45,353 bases of DNA from Sphaerochaetaceae bacterium (GCA_028532765.1 JAQQAR010000060.1:1-45353), one strand, 5' to 3'; shown: positions 7,427 through 16,590, numbered from the stretch's first letter. Numbers and translations are program-made. The notes: generated by a model not told the origin, from the sequence alone.

Positions 7427-8413
7427 ATGAAGAAAATTACAATTTGTCTAATCTTCGTATTGGTTGCATCGGTTTCACTTTTCGCAAGTGGAAAATCAGA
7501 AAGTGGTTCGGTAGGTCCTTATCAGGTGAAATTTACAACTGAGAATGGTTCAGAGGATGTTGAATCCAAGGCATTGTATGAGATTAAGGATATTCTCAAC
7601 AAGAGTGGTCTTTTTAATGTTGAAGTGTTCATTGGTGGAGCTCTTGGGGAAAACGATGATACTCTTGAGCAGGCTATTCAAGGTGCTGCAATTGTGACTA
7701 TTTCCGATCCAGGAAGACTTATGAGCTTTGTTCCTGATTTTGGGATTATTCAAATGCCATACCTTATTGATGATGTTTCTGTTATTAACAAATTATTAGA
7801 AACAGAAATCTACAAGGGGTGGGAGAGAGAGTTCGAAGAACAAGGAATCAAGGTCCTTACATCTAACTGGTATAGTGGACCTCGGAACTTTGTATTAGAC
7901 AAAGCAGTTGATACCCCGGAAGACCTTAAAGGGCAGAAGATTCGAACCATTGCAAGTCCACTTTTTACCGAAAGTGTTAACGCTATGGGTGCTGTAGCAA
8001 CACCAATGTCTTGGTCAGAAGTATATCCAGGAATTGAACAGGGAGTAATTGATGGCTGTGAGGCTCAGACTCCAACTGTATATGCTTCTCATATCTATGA
8101 GGTTAGCAAATATATTAACAAGACTGAACACTTCCAGTTGATTGGCTGCCCTGTTATCGGAACAATATCCTTCGATTCATGGAGCAAAGAAGCTCAAGAT
8201 TTGTTCGTGAAGACATTTAGGGAGACTGGTGTTAAGTATCAGGAACTCGTACTTGGTATGATTGAGAGTGAGGAGAAGGAAATGGCTGAAATGGGTATGA
8301 TTATCAGAGAAGTTGATAAGGCTCCATTTAAAGCAGCTGTACAACCGGTATATGAGAAACTCGGATATACAGATGTCCTTAAAGAGATTTCTGAAGAACT
8401 TGGATTGAACTAA
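7427..8413 (+). CDS. TRAP transporter solute-binding protein (DctP family)
   Basis: A secreted binding protein of about 328 residues. The signal peptide MKKITICLIFVLVASVSLFA ends at SLFA-S; no lipobox cysteine is seen. ATG 7427 follows AGGAGG by six bases, so the longer frame from 7385 is not used. The DctP pattern is clear: a first lobe with YEIKDILNKSG and GENDDTLEQAIQGAA, then SNWYSGPRNFVLDK, the DLKGQKIRT segment, and the ligand-binding AMGAVATPMSWSEVYPGIEQG. It delivers a small acid or sugar acid to the DctQM permease. A perfect hairpin follows the gene. Confidence 0.92.
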   Translation: MKKITICLIFVLVASVSLFASGKSESGSVGPYQVKFTTENGSEDVESKALYEIKDILNKSGLFNVEVFIGGALGENDDTLEQAIQGAAIVTISDPGRLMSFVPDFGIIQMPYLIDDVSVINKLLETEIYKGWEREFEEQGIKVLTSNWYSGPRNFVLDKAVDTPEDLKGQKIRTIASPLFTESVNAMGAVATPMSWSEVYPGIEQGVIDGCEAQTPTVYASHIYEVSKYINKTEHFQLIGCPVIGTISFDSWSKEAQDLFVKTFRETGVKYQELVLGMIESEEKEMAEMGMIIREVDKAPFKAAVQPVYEKLGYTDVLKEISEELGLN

Positions 8414-8430
8414 GTTTTAAGTTTAGAATG

Positions 8431-8460
8431 AGCATCTGTCTCAGCATTGAGACAGATGCT
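8431..8460 (+). other. Perfect intercistronic hairpin between dctP-like and dctQ-like genes
   Basis: Twelve-bp arms AGCATCTGTCTC and GAGACAGATGCT flank the loop AGCATT. No T-run follows, so it is more likely an mRNA-stabilising or partial-termination element than a full terminator. It lies 18 bases after the binding-protein stop and 11 before the permease start. Confidence 0.8.
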
Positions 8461-8470
8461 ATGGGGTTAC

Positions 8471-8974
8471 ATGATGGAAAAACATGGTTCAGTTCGTTCA
8501 ATAACTCGTCGATTCTACAATATGATTTGTGTGGGAGAAGTCTACATAGCTGCATCATTATTTGTATTGATTGTTATATTGGTGTTCATATCGGCTCTCT
8601 CAAGAAAAATTGGTCTTCCGATTCAATGGACAATGGACATTACAAAGTTATGCTTTGCTTGGTTGGCTTTTTTAAGCGGAGATATTGCTCTTAGGTCTGG
8701 GGTGCTTCCGGGTATTGATATGCTTGTTATTAAATTACCACCTAAACTTCAAGTTCTACTTACGTATACTGCAAAGCTATTTATGTTCATGCTTCTTGCC
8801 TTTTTTGTTTATTATGGGTTCAAACTTGCAAGCTCGAATGTTAAAAGAACTTTCCAAACATTACATATAAGCTATTCATTTGTGACAATGAGCCTTCCGG
8901 TTTGCTCGGTATTAATGATGATGTCAATGATATCAAATGCAATAGATGATTTGAAAATGAAAACTAATAGGTAG
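8471..8974 (+). CDS. TRAP transporter small permease (DctQ family)
   Basis: An integral membrane protein of 167 residues with four hydrophobic helices (around CVGEVYIAASLFVLIVILVF, the LCFAWLAFLSGDIALRSG region, LFMFMLLAFFVYYGF and SYSFVTMSLPVCSVLMMM). The segment FAWLAFLSGDIALRSG matches the family's conserved W-x-x-F-x-G-x-x-x-x-R motif. The start at ATG 8471 (or 8474) is preferred because GGGG lies a few bases before it; an earlier TTG at 8447 falls inside the hairpin loop. It bridges the binding protein and the large permease. The next gene starts seven bases after its stop. Confidence 0.85.
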   Translation: MMEKHGSVRSITRRFYNMICVGEVYIAASLFVLIVILVFISALSRKIGLPIQWTMDITKLCFAWLAFLSGDIALRSGVLPGIDMLVIKLPPKLQVLLTYTAKLFMFMLLAFFVYYGFKLASSNVKRTFQTLHISYSFVTMSLPVCSVLMMMSMISNAIDDLKMKTNR

Positions 8975-8980
8975 TGTGCC

Positions 8981-10267
8981 ATGTATCTTCTTCTAATATT
9001 ATTTGTCGTATTGCTTCTAATAGGAATGCCAATCGCGTTTGTAATTGGTATATCGGGTATGGGTTACTTTTTAATAGAGAGAGTTGTTCCTTGGACTGTT
9101 CTAGTCCAACGAGTCGTGGCACAAACCCAATCGTTCACATTTCTAGCTATACCATTTTTTATTTTTGCTGGAAATCTAATGAATGAAACAGGAATTACAA
9201 AGAATCTTCTTTCACTTGCCAAACTTTTAACAAGGAAGATGTATGGTGGAGTCGCACAGGTAAATATTGTGCTTTCAACTCTTATGGGGGGCGTCTCTGG
9301 ATCAGCTGTAGCAGATGCAAGCATGCAGATTCGTATTCTTGGACCTGAGATGGATAAGCATAATTATCCCAAAGGTTATACTTCTGCTGTTACTTGCTTA
9401 TCTGGTCTTGTGACTGCAACAATTCCTCCTAGTCTTGGATTGATCCTGTTTGGTTTTCTCGGCAATGTATCCATCGGAAAACTCTTTATTGCTGGGATTA
9501 TCCCTGGGTTTCTTATGGCTGTTTTCTTGATGGGAGCAGTAAGCATCACAGCACGTTATCATAAATATGATACGCCAGTGGAGGATGCAACTTTTCCTTC
9601 TTTCAAAGAAATTGGAGTGAATCTTAAAAAATCAGTATGGGCTCTTCTATTTCCAGTTATTCTGATTGTTGGTATCCGATTTGGTGTCTTCACTCCATCA
9701 GAGGCGGGTGCATTTGCTGTTGTGTATTCAATCTTTTGTGGAGTCTTTATATATCACGAATTGACCATTGAAAAATTCTGGAAGGCTCTAAGAAATGCAA
9801 TTTCGGATTTGGGTTCCATAATTATTATTATTGCGTTTAGTGGTATTTTTGGGTATGCATTAACCTTTGGGCGTGTCCCGGTGTTGATGAGTGGATTCCT
9901 TCTTTCGATCACAACCAATGGAACATTAATGATGCTGTTGATGTTGACCTTCCTCTTTTTTGCAGGGATGTTTCTTGATAGTGATGTTAATACGCTCTTG
10001 CTCACTCCAATTTTTGTACCGGTAGTTATATCACTAGGTATAGATCCAGTGCATTTTGGAATCTGCATGTCTACTATTATAACCCTTGGGTGTATGACCC
10101 CTCCAGTTGGAACAGGTATTTATATCGTCTGTGGTATAGAAGGGTGTCCAATTAATGAATATATAAAAGAATCTAAACCATTCTTTTTGGCGATATTTCT
10201 AGAAATCTTGGTATTGGTGTTTTTTCCACAAATAACCTTGTTTTTACCAAATCTTATCTACGGATGA
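8981..10267 (+). CDS. TRAP transporter large permease (DctM family)
   Basis: A 428-residue polytopic protein, the sodium-coupled transport subunit of the TRAP system. The N-terminal VLLLIGMPIAFVIGISG and the conserved AIPFFIFAGNLMNETGITK and LMGGVSGSAVADASMQIRIL segments are classic DctM signatures. A second half shows FLFFAGMFLDSDVNTLLLTP and LGCMTPPVGTGIYIVCGI. Length and motifs are complete. It follows the small permease by seven bases and precedes the cupin gene by four, so all are in one operon. Confidence 0.93.
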   Translation: MYLLLILFVVLLLIGMPIAFVIGISGMGYFLIERVVPWTVLVQRVVAQTQSFTFLAIPFFIFAGNLMNETGITKNLLSLAKLLTRKMYGGVAQVNIVLSTLMGGVSGSAVADASMQIRILGPEMDKHNYPKGYTSAVTCLSGLVTATIPPSLGLILFGFLGNVSIGKLFIAGIIPGFLMAVFLMGAVSITARYHKYDTPVEDATFPSFKEIGVNLKKSVWALLFPVILIVGIRFGVFTPSEAGAFAVVYSIFCGVFIYHELTIEKFWKALRNAISDLGSIIIIIAFSGIFGYALTFGRVPVLMSGFLLSITTNGTLMMLLMLTFLFFAGMFLDSDVNTLLLTPIFVPVVISLGIDPVHFGICMSTIITLGCMTPPVGTGIYIVCGIEGCPINEYIKESKPFFLAIFLEILVLVFFPQITLFLPNLIYG

Positions 10268-10271
10268 TAGA

Positions 10272-10667
10272 ATGCAAGAAAAAATAATTGACTCAAAAGT
10301 TAATGGGTTTCGTGATGTTTTTTTTTCCAATGGGTGGAGAGTTTCCTACGCAGATTATGCTTCTGGTACCAATGATGCAGATTCCATATATAAAATGGAG
10401 AAGCATCTTGAAACTGAAGAAGCCTTCTATCTACTAAAAGGACAGGCTGACCTAATAACTGCAGGTAAGGGGCATGCGATTGGTCTCTTAGAAGGAAAAA
10501 ACCTCAAAACAAGCACATTATACGTTGTTGAGAGGGGAGAATGGCATGTTGTCGCCTTCAAACCCGGATCTTCGGTTTTAATTATTGAAAATGAGCTGGA
10601 TTCACTATCAGAGTCAGTAAATCTTAGTAAATTGGATTTAGACACAATTAAGAAGATTCTTACTTGA
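10272..10667 (+). CDS. Small cupin-fold protein
   Basis: A 131-residue cytosolic protein with a single cupin-like beta barrel. TEEAFYLLKGQADLITAG covers the first cupin motif and YVVERGEWHVVAFKPGSSVLI the second. Only one clear metal-type histidine (WHVV) is visible and the first motif lacks the usual HxH, so it may bind a sugar without metal. The position after the TRAP genes suggests handling of the imported compound, for example as an isomerase or lyase. That role is inferred from context only. Confidence 0.7.
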   Translation: MQEKIIDSKVNGFRDVFFSNGWRVSYADYASGTNDADSIYKMEKHLETEEAFYLLKGQADLITAGKGHAIGLLEGKNLKTSTLYVVERGEWHVVAFKPGSSVLIIENELDSLSESVNLSKLDLDTIKKILT

Positions 10668-10720
10668 TTGTCCAATTATTTGTTATAGTGTAATAAGCAA
10701 TCTTATATGGTGGTAATTTC

Positions 10721-11806
10721 ATGACATTGAAGGATATTTCGAAGGCTACTGGGTACTCCCTGACTTCCATACATCGAGCGATATACAATAAAGAGGGACT
10801 CAGTCCTAAAACAAGAGAGAAAATTCTTAAAGCTGTAGAGAGTATGGGGTATGAAGTTAATTATATTGCCTCATCGCTCAAGCGGAAAACCATGAATATT
10901 GCTTTTGTAGGGAAGAAACCACGTATCAATAATGATTACCACTATATGATTGCAGAGGGAGTCAAATCAGCATTCTCTCAGGATGTAGGGATGAACATTG
11001 CCTTACGAGAATACTATTTCGATGGTTCCCTTACGGATCTTGGAGATGCAGAATTTAAAATTCTCTCTGAGATTTATTCGTATGATGATCTAGACGGGGT
11101 AGTGATAATGCCAACCAATACAGGAGCAAAACTGCAACTTGCCATACAGAAACTCATTAGTAAAGGTTTTTCTGTTGTTTTGGTTGATGATTCCTTTGAG
11201 CAGATGGATTTTCTCTGTGCTGTTGAGCCTTTTAACGATTTGATTGGAAAAACCGCTGCAGAATTCATGAGTCAAATTTGTCAGCCTGGTAAAGTTCTGG
11301 TTGCTCTTGGGGATCCAGCTAGCAATGGACAAATGGAAAACTACGATAGTTTCCTAGGGTATTTACAAGAGCATAATACACCTATCTCCTGTATCACTGT
11401 TCCAGACTCTAAAGACAAAGAGAAGCTTGTGGAACAGCTTATAACATTGATTGATGATGAGGTAGTGGGGCTATACACTGTTTGTGAATCAAACACTCCA
11501 GCTATTTGTAAGGCAGCACTCGCATCAGGACGAGTTGATTTGAAGGTTCTAGGCTGTGATTTGAGCCCTGATAATAAAAAGTATCTTGGAAAAGGGGTTT
11601 TGTCAGGTATCTTGGACATGAATTCATATCTTCAAGGATTTCTTGCAATGCGCGTATTGCTAGAGTATCTCTTGAAAAATATTCCTCCAAAAGCATCAAT
11701 TCTCTCTGTTCCTGTACGGCTTGTGCTACGAAGCAGTTTGGAATTTTTTGAGGGAGAATATAGTGCAGGTATTTCCATTGCTACCCGTTCTCATGTAGTG
11801 CATTAA
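10721..11806 (+). CDS. LacI-family transcriptional regulator
   Basis: A 361-residue regulator. The N-terminal helix-turn-helix begins MTLKDISKATGYSLTSIHRA and continues to the hinge helix near residues 45-55 (NYIASSLKRK). A type 1 periplasmic-binding-protein sensor domain fills the rest, with GVVIMPTNTGA and VLGCDLSPDN as typical strands. It lies 54 bases after the cupin gene, on the same strand, and is most likely the local repressor of the TRAP operon; a 9-bp direct repeat in that promoter is a candidate site. The inducer is unknown. It is convergent with the next gene. Confidence 0.88.
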   Translation: MTLKDISKATGYSLTSIHRAIYNKEGLSPKTREKILKAVESMGYEVNYIASSLKRKTMNIAFVGKKPRINNDYHYMIAEGVKSAFSQDVGMNIALREYYFDGSLTDLGDAEFKILSEIYSYDDLDGVVIMPTNTGAKLQLAIQKLISKGFSVVLVDDSFEQMDFLCAVEPFNDLIGKTAAEFMSQICQPGKVLVALGDPASNGQMENYDSFLGYLQEHNTPISCITVPDSKDKEKLVEQLITLIDDEVVGLYTVCESNTPAICKAALASGRVDLKVLGCDLSPDNKKYLGKGVLSGILDMNSYLQGFLAMRVLLEYLLKNIPPKASILSVPVRLVLRSSLEFFEGEYSAGISIATRSHVVH

Positions 11807-11922
11807 ATTGTTTTTGTAGATAATCTCTCAATAATAAATATGAATGTGAACCTTGCTAACCATAAATTCACAGATAATAATTATTGTCGTTGATAATACT
11901 CTTGCAGATACTTCAATTACAT

Positions 11923-14187
11923 CTACAATTCAGCCAGCTCTTCCTGTGTTTTGCGAATAGCCACTTGTACATCAATCTCTTTTTCCATCAGTTGGTAAAA
12001 CCAGTTACAAATGATGGTATCAACCTTGTTCTGAGGAATAACCTTTCCCTCTGTATTTGTAGGTGGAATAATGGGTTTTCCATACTTGTATGATGAACAG
12101 TAAAGAGGGAACCAAGGATAGAGCTTCGCCAATTCGTCATTGAGATAGGTCTTGCGTACCGCAGAGAAACCTCCTAGGACCGCAAAATATGAGCTAATGG
12201 TGTCCATACACGCCCATTTGATGAATTCAAATGCTTGTACTTTCTTTGTGCTGCTTGAGCTGATCCCAAGGCCCCATCCACCAAGGATCGGTATACCCCC
12301 AGGAATTTCACTGTATCCAATATTCTCTTCTTTGATGACTTGATCAGTTTGAAGGGCAATCTTATTGAAGAATGAAGGATAGGTGATAACCATTGCCGTC
12401 TCTCCGCAGAGAAAATCCTTGACCACACTCTCTTCATTGGATTCCAGATAATTGGGTTTGACATATTTCAACAAACGAAGTGTTGCAACATAGCTCTTGA
12501 GTACGTTCTGGTTATTCAGAAGAAGATTGGTTGAGGCTTTTGTGAGAGGATTATCCTTATTAAAAGAAAGCAACCTTAGGAAGATCTCAGGTGCGAGGCA
12601 TTCAGGATAGGCCGCAGGAAAGGAAGTTCCGTAGTCAATGGAATCCGAATGTACGGTGAAGAACTGTGCAATGGCATTGAACTCTTTCCAAGTCTTTGGA
12701 GGTCTCAACGCAGTGCGAAATTTCTTCCTATATGCTGCTTGGTTGGTTTCATCCTCAAAAAGGTCTTTTCTGTAGTATAAAATCTGCGGAGCATACATAA
12801 ACGGAAGTCCATATACATTATCTTTCCATTGGCCGAAGAACTCTGCAGAATTCGGGAAAAAGAGGTCATTGTACTTTTCTGAGTCTCTTGTCTTATCAGT
12901 GATATTGGTAAGAATATCGTTTTGCACCAGTGTTTCCAACCAAGGAATATCATACATGATCACATCACTCTGTTTCTGGGAGTGAGGATTTTGCTTCTCT
13001 TCCAGTATCCGTTCAAGTAATTTTTGGTGTGAAATTACAGATATCTTGGGTTTGAAACCAAAATTAGTGGAGAAATTGTCTAGAATACTAATAAGGGCAT
13101 GGGTCTGAGTGGTATCGAGCATCAGTACATTCAATTCAGTATCACTGTGCTGTTTTGGCTTCTCCTGTATTCCAAACAGATGATGATTCTCAATAGTATC
13201 TCCGGTTATACGATCTGAGAAAATGATATTTTTGCTTTCAAGAACAGGCCGCTCAATCTCATCCACAAGAATTGAGGCGGCTGTCGAGCCAATCTTAATT
13301 GCAGGTCTCAGCGTGGAGAGGGAGGCTTCACTGTAAGTGAGGGAGTTCCAATGTTCCTCCCCCAGCGTGACAACGGGAATATCATCTTGGGAATACCCTA
13401 GGAACAATAGACTCTCAATAATGCCTTTTGCCTTATTTTCCGAAGTAGTGAGGATTGCATCAGGTTTTTGTTCTTTGAGAATACTGGACATACTGACAAC
13501 AGCTCTGAACGTATCTTCCTTGCTCAGTAGTGGCGTAATAATATGGTTCTTGGGAAGTTCCATTGCAGTATGCTCAAATGCAGTCGAGAAGCCCCTGATG
13601 CACTCTGATTCGCAATAATACTTCTCCGGACCAGTAAACAAGAATAAGTTCTTCTTCTCATCCTTAATAAGTGCTCTAGTGAGCTTAAGGAGCGTAGTAT
13701 AATTATCATTCATGACAAAACTACACTCCAGCCCCTCCATCTTTCGGTCTATAAGGACCAAGGGGATGTTTCGCTCAATAAACGTTTCGTAGTATTTTTT
13801 CCATTCATCAGGAATTGAGGTAAAAACGATCAAGCCGCAGATTTGTTTCTTTGCAAACGTCTCAATACAGGAAATCTCATAATCTTTTCGTTCATAGGAA
13901 AGTGCAAGATTAATGATGTAGGGTGTATCACGGAACACACTCTCGATTCCTTCCAATACCTTGATGTAGTAGTTATCCTCAAAATTTGGGAGTAATACGC
14001 CAATATCATTGTATTGTTTGGTTCTCAGGTTCTTTGCAAGATAGTTTGGCTTATATGCAGTTTGGTCAATTGCAGTGGCAATCCGCTTGGCCGTTTCGGG
14101 ACTCACGGGTTTCGATTTATTGAGATAATTTGAAACAGTTCCAATCGAAACACCTGCTAATATTGAAACATCCTTGATCGTTGCCAT
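11923..14187 (-). CDS. LacI regulator fused to a family 1 extracellular solute-binding domain
   Basis: A 754-residue, three-part protein without signal peptide, so cytosolic. Residues 1-55 are a LacI DNA-binding domain (MATIKDVSILAGVSIGTVSN). About 60-335 form a type 1 binding-protein sensor (IGVLLPNFEDNYYIKVLEGI; GLIVFTSIPDEW). About 350-754 form a complete SBP_bac_1-type fold, with NVYGLPFMYAPQILYYRKDL, PPKTWKEFNAIAQF and the C-terminal GGWGLGISSSS. It may therefore sense two ligands. ATG 14187 follows GGAG by six bases; the upstream in-frame ATG 14199 is part of that site. It lies downstream of the creatinase-like operon on the same strand, separated by a hairpin and a palindromic operator. 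Confidence 0.88.
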   Translation of the reverse strand: MATIKDVSILAGVSIGTVSNYLNKSKPVSPETAKRIATAIDQTAYKPNYLAKNLRTKQYNDIGVLLPNFEDNYYIKVLEGIESVFRDTPYIINLALSYERKDYEISCIETFAKKQICGLIVFTSIPDEWKKYYETFIERNIPLVLIDRKMEGLECSFVMNDNYTTLLKLTRALIKDEKKNLFLFTGPEKYYCESECIRGFSTAFEHTAMELPKNHIITPLLSKEDTFRAVVSMSSILKEQKPDAILTTSENKAKGIIESLLFLGYSQDDIPVVTLGEEHWNSLTYSEASLSTLRPAIKIGSTAASILVDEIERPVLESKNIIFSDRITGDTIENHHLFGIQEKPKQHSDTELNVLMLDTTQTHALISILDNFSTNFGFKPKISVISHQKLLERILEEKQNPHSQKQSDVIMYDIPWLETLVQNDILTNITDKTRDSEKYNDLFFPNSAEFFGQWKDNVYGLPFMYAPQILYYRKDLFEDETNQAAYRKKFRTALRPPKTWKEFNAIAQFFTVHSDSIDYGTSFPAAYPECLAPEIFLRLLSFNKDNPLTKASTNLLLNNQNVLKSYVATLRLLKYVKPNYLESNEESVVKDFLCGETAMVITYPSFFNKIALQTDQVIKEENIGYSEIPGGIPILGGWGLGISSSSTKKVQAFEFIKWACMDTISSYFAVLGGFSAVRKTYLNDELAKLYPWFPLYCSSYKYGKPIIPPTNTEGKVIPQNKVDTIICNWFYQLMEKEIDVQVAIRKTQEELAEL

Positions 14188-14229
14188 GCACCTCTCCATT
14201 GCTATAGTAATGATAAATCAGTAGGGAAA

Positions 14230-14243
14230 TGTTGTCGATAACA
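14230..14243 (-). promoter_or_regulatory. LacI-type palindromic operator before the fusion regulator
   Basis: TGTTGTCGATAACA is a 14-bp palindrome with one mismatched pair and a central TCGA, the style of LacI-family sites. It lies 43 bases upstream of the fusion regulator's start, suggesting autoregulation. Confidence 0.5.
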
Positions 14244-14314
14244 AGATGTGATGAACCAAAAGTATCCTACTTACCAATATTCTGTTCGATTTTCCATATT
14301 TCCTAGAAAGCTAT

Positions 14315-14349
14315 GAAACACCCCGCGACCTCAGGTTACAGGGTGTTTC
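14315..14349 (-). terminator. Inverted repeat after the creatinase-like gene
   Basis: GAAACACCC (14315-14323) and GGGTGTTTC (14341-14349) form a perfect 9-bp stem 29 bases beyond the stop of the minus-strand M24 gene. No clear T-run follows on the minus strand, so termination strength is uncertain. Confidence 0.5.
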
Positions 14350-14377
14350 GTCGTATTAGCCCTTCTGCATTACCATA

Positions 14378-15550
14378 TTAGCATGGGATTTCATAAATTT
14401 TTCCAAGAGGTTCACTGAGCAACAAAGATTTTCCAGGTTTTACGCAAATTCCTGTTTCCCACCTGCAACCGAACTTTTCTGCCGAAAAATACGTGTCTAC
14501 TTGGAATGTCATGTTTTCCTGAAGCTTATAGTTGGAAGAGGTTTCCATCCAAGGAGCCTCTACCTCGATCATACCGGTTCCATGACATGGTCCGTACACA
14601 AAGTAGTCCTGCATCCCGGCTTCAACAGCTTTGGCATAGAAATCCTTGGCAATCTTCGATGCCTCAGCTCCTACCTTCACCTGCTCAAGTGTCCAGTTAT
14701 GCATGGAGAGACAAAATTCAACCAAGTCGCGCTTCTCACCGACAAGTGGTCCCATACTGATAGGCATCCCGATACTTGGACTGTATCCCTCGATCTTTGC
14801 CGAAAGGTTCAGCTGTACCAGGTCTCCTTTCTCAATGGTTCGATAGGTAGAACGTGAGATGGCATGACTGGTCGATTTTTCGCTGAAAACGTACATCGGA
14901 AGCCCTTCGTATTCAGCTCCATGTTCATAGATGCATTTCTGTGCGATACCAACCATCTGGAGCTCAGTTACTCCTGGGCGAATTTCAGCCATTACAGCTT
15001 CAGTAGCCATCTTTACAATGTCGAACCCTCTTTGCATACAGGCAAGCTCATTGACAGATTTAATCATTCTGAGAGAACGGACAATCTCTTCATTCCTGAT
15101 AATTTCGGCATTCGGGAAACATCTTTTCAAACCTTCAAGCTGAATGGGGTTGGTAACCAGGTATCCAGCAATACCAATGCGTAGATTGCTTCCTTTCACT
15201 CCGAGAAACTCAAACACATCTTTGTATGTACTTACTTTTGCTTCAGGATATGCAGGATCTGCTGATTCTCGATACTCCAACAACGTGAAGATATCTTTGA
15301 GCACGCTCCTGTCAGCAGCGTACTTTGAGCTTTCAGGACCTACCATCAAAGCAGCTTTTCCATCTCGTCCAATAGCCACCCCTGCAGTTTCGAAAAGTGG
15401 CCAGTAGTTCGTAAAATACCGCACGAATGAATAGTCTGCTTCATTGCAGTGAGTGACCAAAACATCCAATCCAGCTTCTTCCATCAACTTTGAAGCCTTC
15501 TTGATTCTCCCAAAGTACTCTTCTTCTGGGATCCTGACCCTGTCCATCAT
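14378..15550 (-). CDS. Creatinase-like protein of the M24 (pita-bread) family
   Basis: A 390-residue protein with the creatinase N domain (about 1-160) and the M24 pita-bread C domain (165-385). The usual metal ligands of aminopeptidases are mostly gone: the D-x-G strand reads LNLSAK (N248), GY-x-SD reads GYSPSI, the Glu of the next strand is D352; H323 (CHGTG) and E365 remain. Creatinase also lacks the metal and has LN in this strand, and its catalytic His aligns by eye with H229 (STSHAIS). It may thus cleave a guanidino or amide bond rather than a peptide. AGGAGG precedes ATG 15550; the start overlaps the DUF4432 stop by four bases. A creatininase-family gene lies across the divergent promoter. 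Confidence 0.8.
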   Translation of the reverse strand: MMDRVRIPEEEYFGRIKKASKLMEEAGLDVLVTHCNEADYSFVRYFTNYWPLFETAGVAIGRDGKAALMVGPESSKYAADRSVLKDIFTLLEYRESADPAYPEAKVSTYKDVFEFLGVKGSNLRIGIAGYLVTNPIQLEGLKRCFPNAEIIRNEEIVRSLRMIKSVNELACMQRGFDIVKMATEAVMAEIRPGVTELQMVGIAQKCIYEHGAEYEGLPMYVFSEKSTSHAISRSTYRTIEKGDLVQLNLSAKIEGYSPSIGMPISMGPLVGEKRDLVEFCLSMHNWTLEQVKVGAEASKIAKDFYAKAVEAGMQDYFVYGPCHGTGMIEVEAPWMETSSNYKLQENMTFQVDTYFSAEKFGCRWETGICVKPGKSLLLSEPLGKIYEIPC

Positions 15551-16590
15551 ACAATTCCTCCTAATATAGTAATTGCTGTTTGTAATGATTTACTTTCTGG
15601 GTTTTCATCCAACCCAAATGCAAATTGGAACCTTATCGAGCTGCCTGGTTCAAGTAGTTTCATATTTCCTTGCTTGGTTTCAGCTGTTCTCCCTCTAGGA
15701 CCTGCAGTTGCAGGTAGGCTGAACCCACAGGCTGAGCGGTCCAGCGTCTTGGTCAGCCAGGCAACGGTGTGGTCGAGTGTAGAGGTGTTTGTTGCGACCC
15801 AAACCCTCTCATGATTCTCACGAATCATTGTATTTACACACACATCTCCATGTTCTGGCTTATTCTTCATGATTGCCACCAGTTCAGGACTGATCGTGGA
15901 AATCTTTGATGGGTGTAAGAAAATAGTCGGCTCATCAACCACACCGGGAATGGTTTCATCGAGTACTGTTACTGTTTCCTTGTTGAATTCATCAATTCCA
16001 TACTGCAACTCAGTGACATGGTCCAATGAGAGATTCAGATGATTGAGATACATGTATTCCATTGGTGTTTTCTGTAGGTTCTTCAGCTGTGAATCAACCA
16101 ATACAGAGGTACCTGTCTCGGAAATCCTGAGGGAAGGGGAGAATTCATACGAGGCAATGAAAGGAACTGTATACTGATAACTCCCGTGTAATGATACTGG
16201 GAACGGTCCATCAGATATCTCGATCCAGGCACTGTCATATTTTGCAAGAGGCAACTCTCCATGATGAAGATGGGTATCGGCTTTGCTTGGGTTCCCCATT
16301 GCAGTAATACCGCAATGGATCATGAGAGCTCCATAATTGTGAAGGAAGTTTCTGGCAGCGTAGTCAGGTTCAGATACAAACCCCTTGAATTTTTGTTCAA
16401 TGCCGCCAACCTTCCAACTCCAGAGGCTCTGTCCAAAGAACGGTAGCCATACAAAGGTTCCAGCCCCAATTGAAATATGGACAGCCTCCACCCCTGTCTT
16501 ATAGAGAAAGGTGGAAATGCGTGTGGTATTATTCTCAAGAACCAATGTTTCCGTTGAGGTGAATTGTGGTTTTGTTACATGCAATTTCAT
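15547..16590 (-). CDS. DUF4432 / aldose-1-epimerase-like protein
   Basis: A 347-residue beta-rich protein of the DUF4432 galactose-mutarotase-like superfamily. The segment NYGALMIHCGITAMGNP followed by HLHHGELPLAKYD matches the family's conserved strand carrying the active-site-like histidines. A later segment MEYMYLNHLNLSL resembles its E/N-H strand. Members are thought to bind sugars, but the reaction is not established. AAGGA lies about eight bases before ATG 16590. It is first in a two-gene minus-strand operon with the creatinase-like gene (ATGA overlap) and divergent from the transducer-like gene. Confidence 0.78.
   Translation of the reverse strand: MKLHVTKPQFTSTETLVLENNTTRISTFLYKTGVEAVHISIGAGTFVWLPFFGQSLWSWKVGGIEQKFKGFVSEPDYAARNFLHNYGALMIHCGITAMGNPSKADTHLHHGELPLAKYDSAWIEISDGPFPVSLHGSYQYTVPFIASYEFSPSLRISETGTSVLVDSQLKNLQKTPMEYMYLNHLNLSLDHVTELQYGIDEFNKETVTVLDETIPGVVDEPTIFLHPSKISTISPELVAIMKNKPEHGDVCVNTMIRENHERVWVATNTSTLDHTVAWLTKTLDRSACGFSLPATAGPRGRTAETKQGNMKLLEPGSSIRFQFAFGLDENPESKSLQTAITILGGIV

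Noticed and set aside
8447-8470. TTG 8447 as the start of the small TRAP permease
   Set aside because: It falls in the loop of a perfect 12-bp hairpin and has no ribosome site; ATG 8471 or 8474 fits better.
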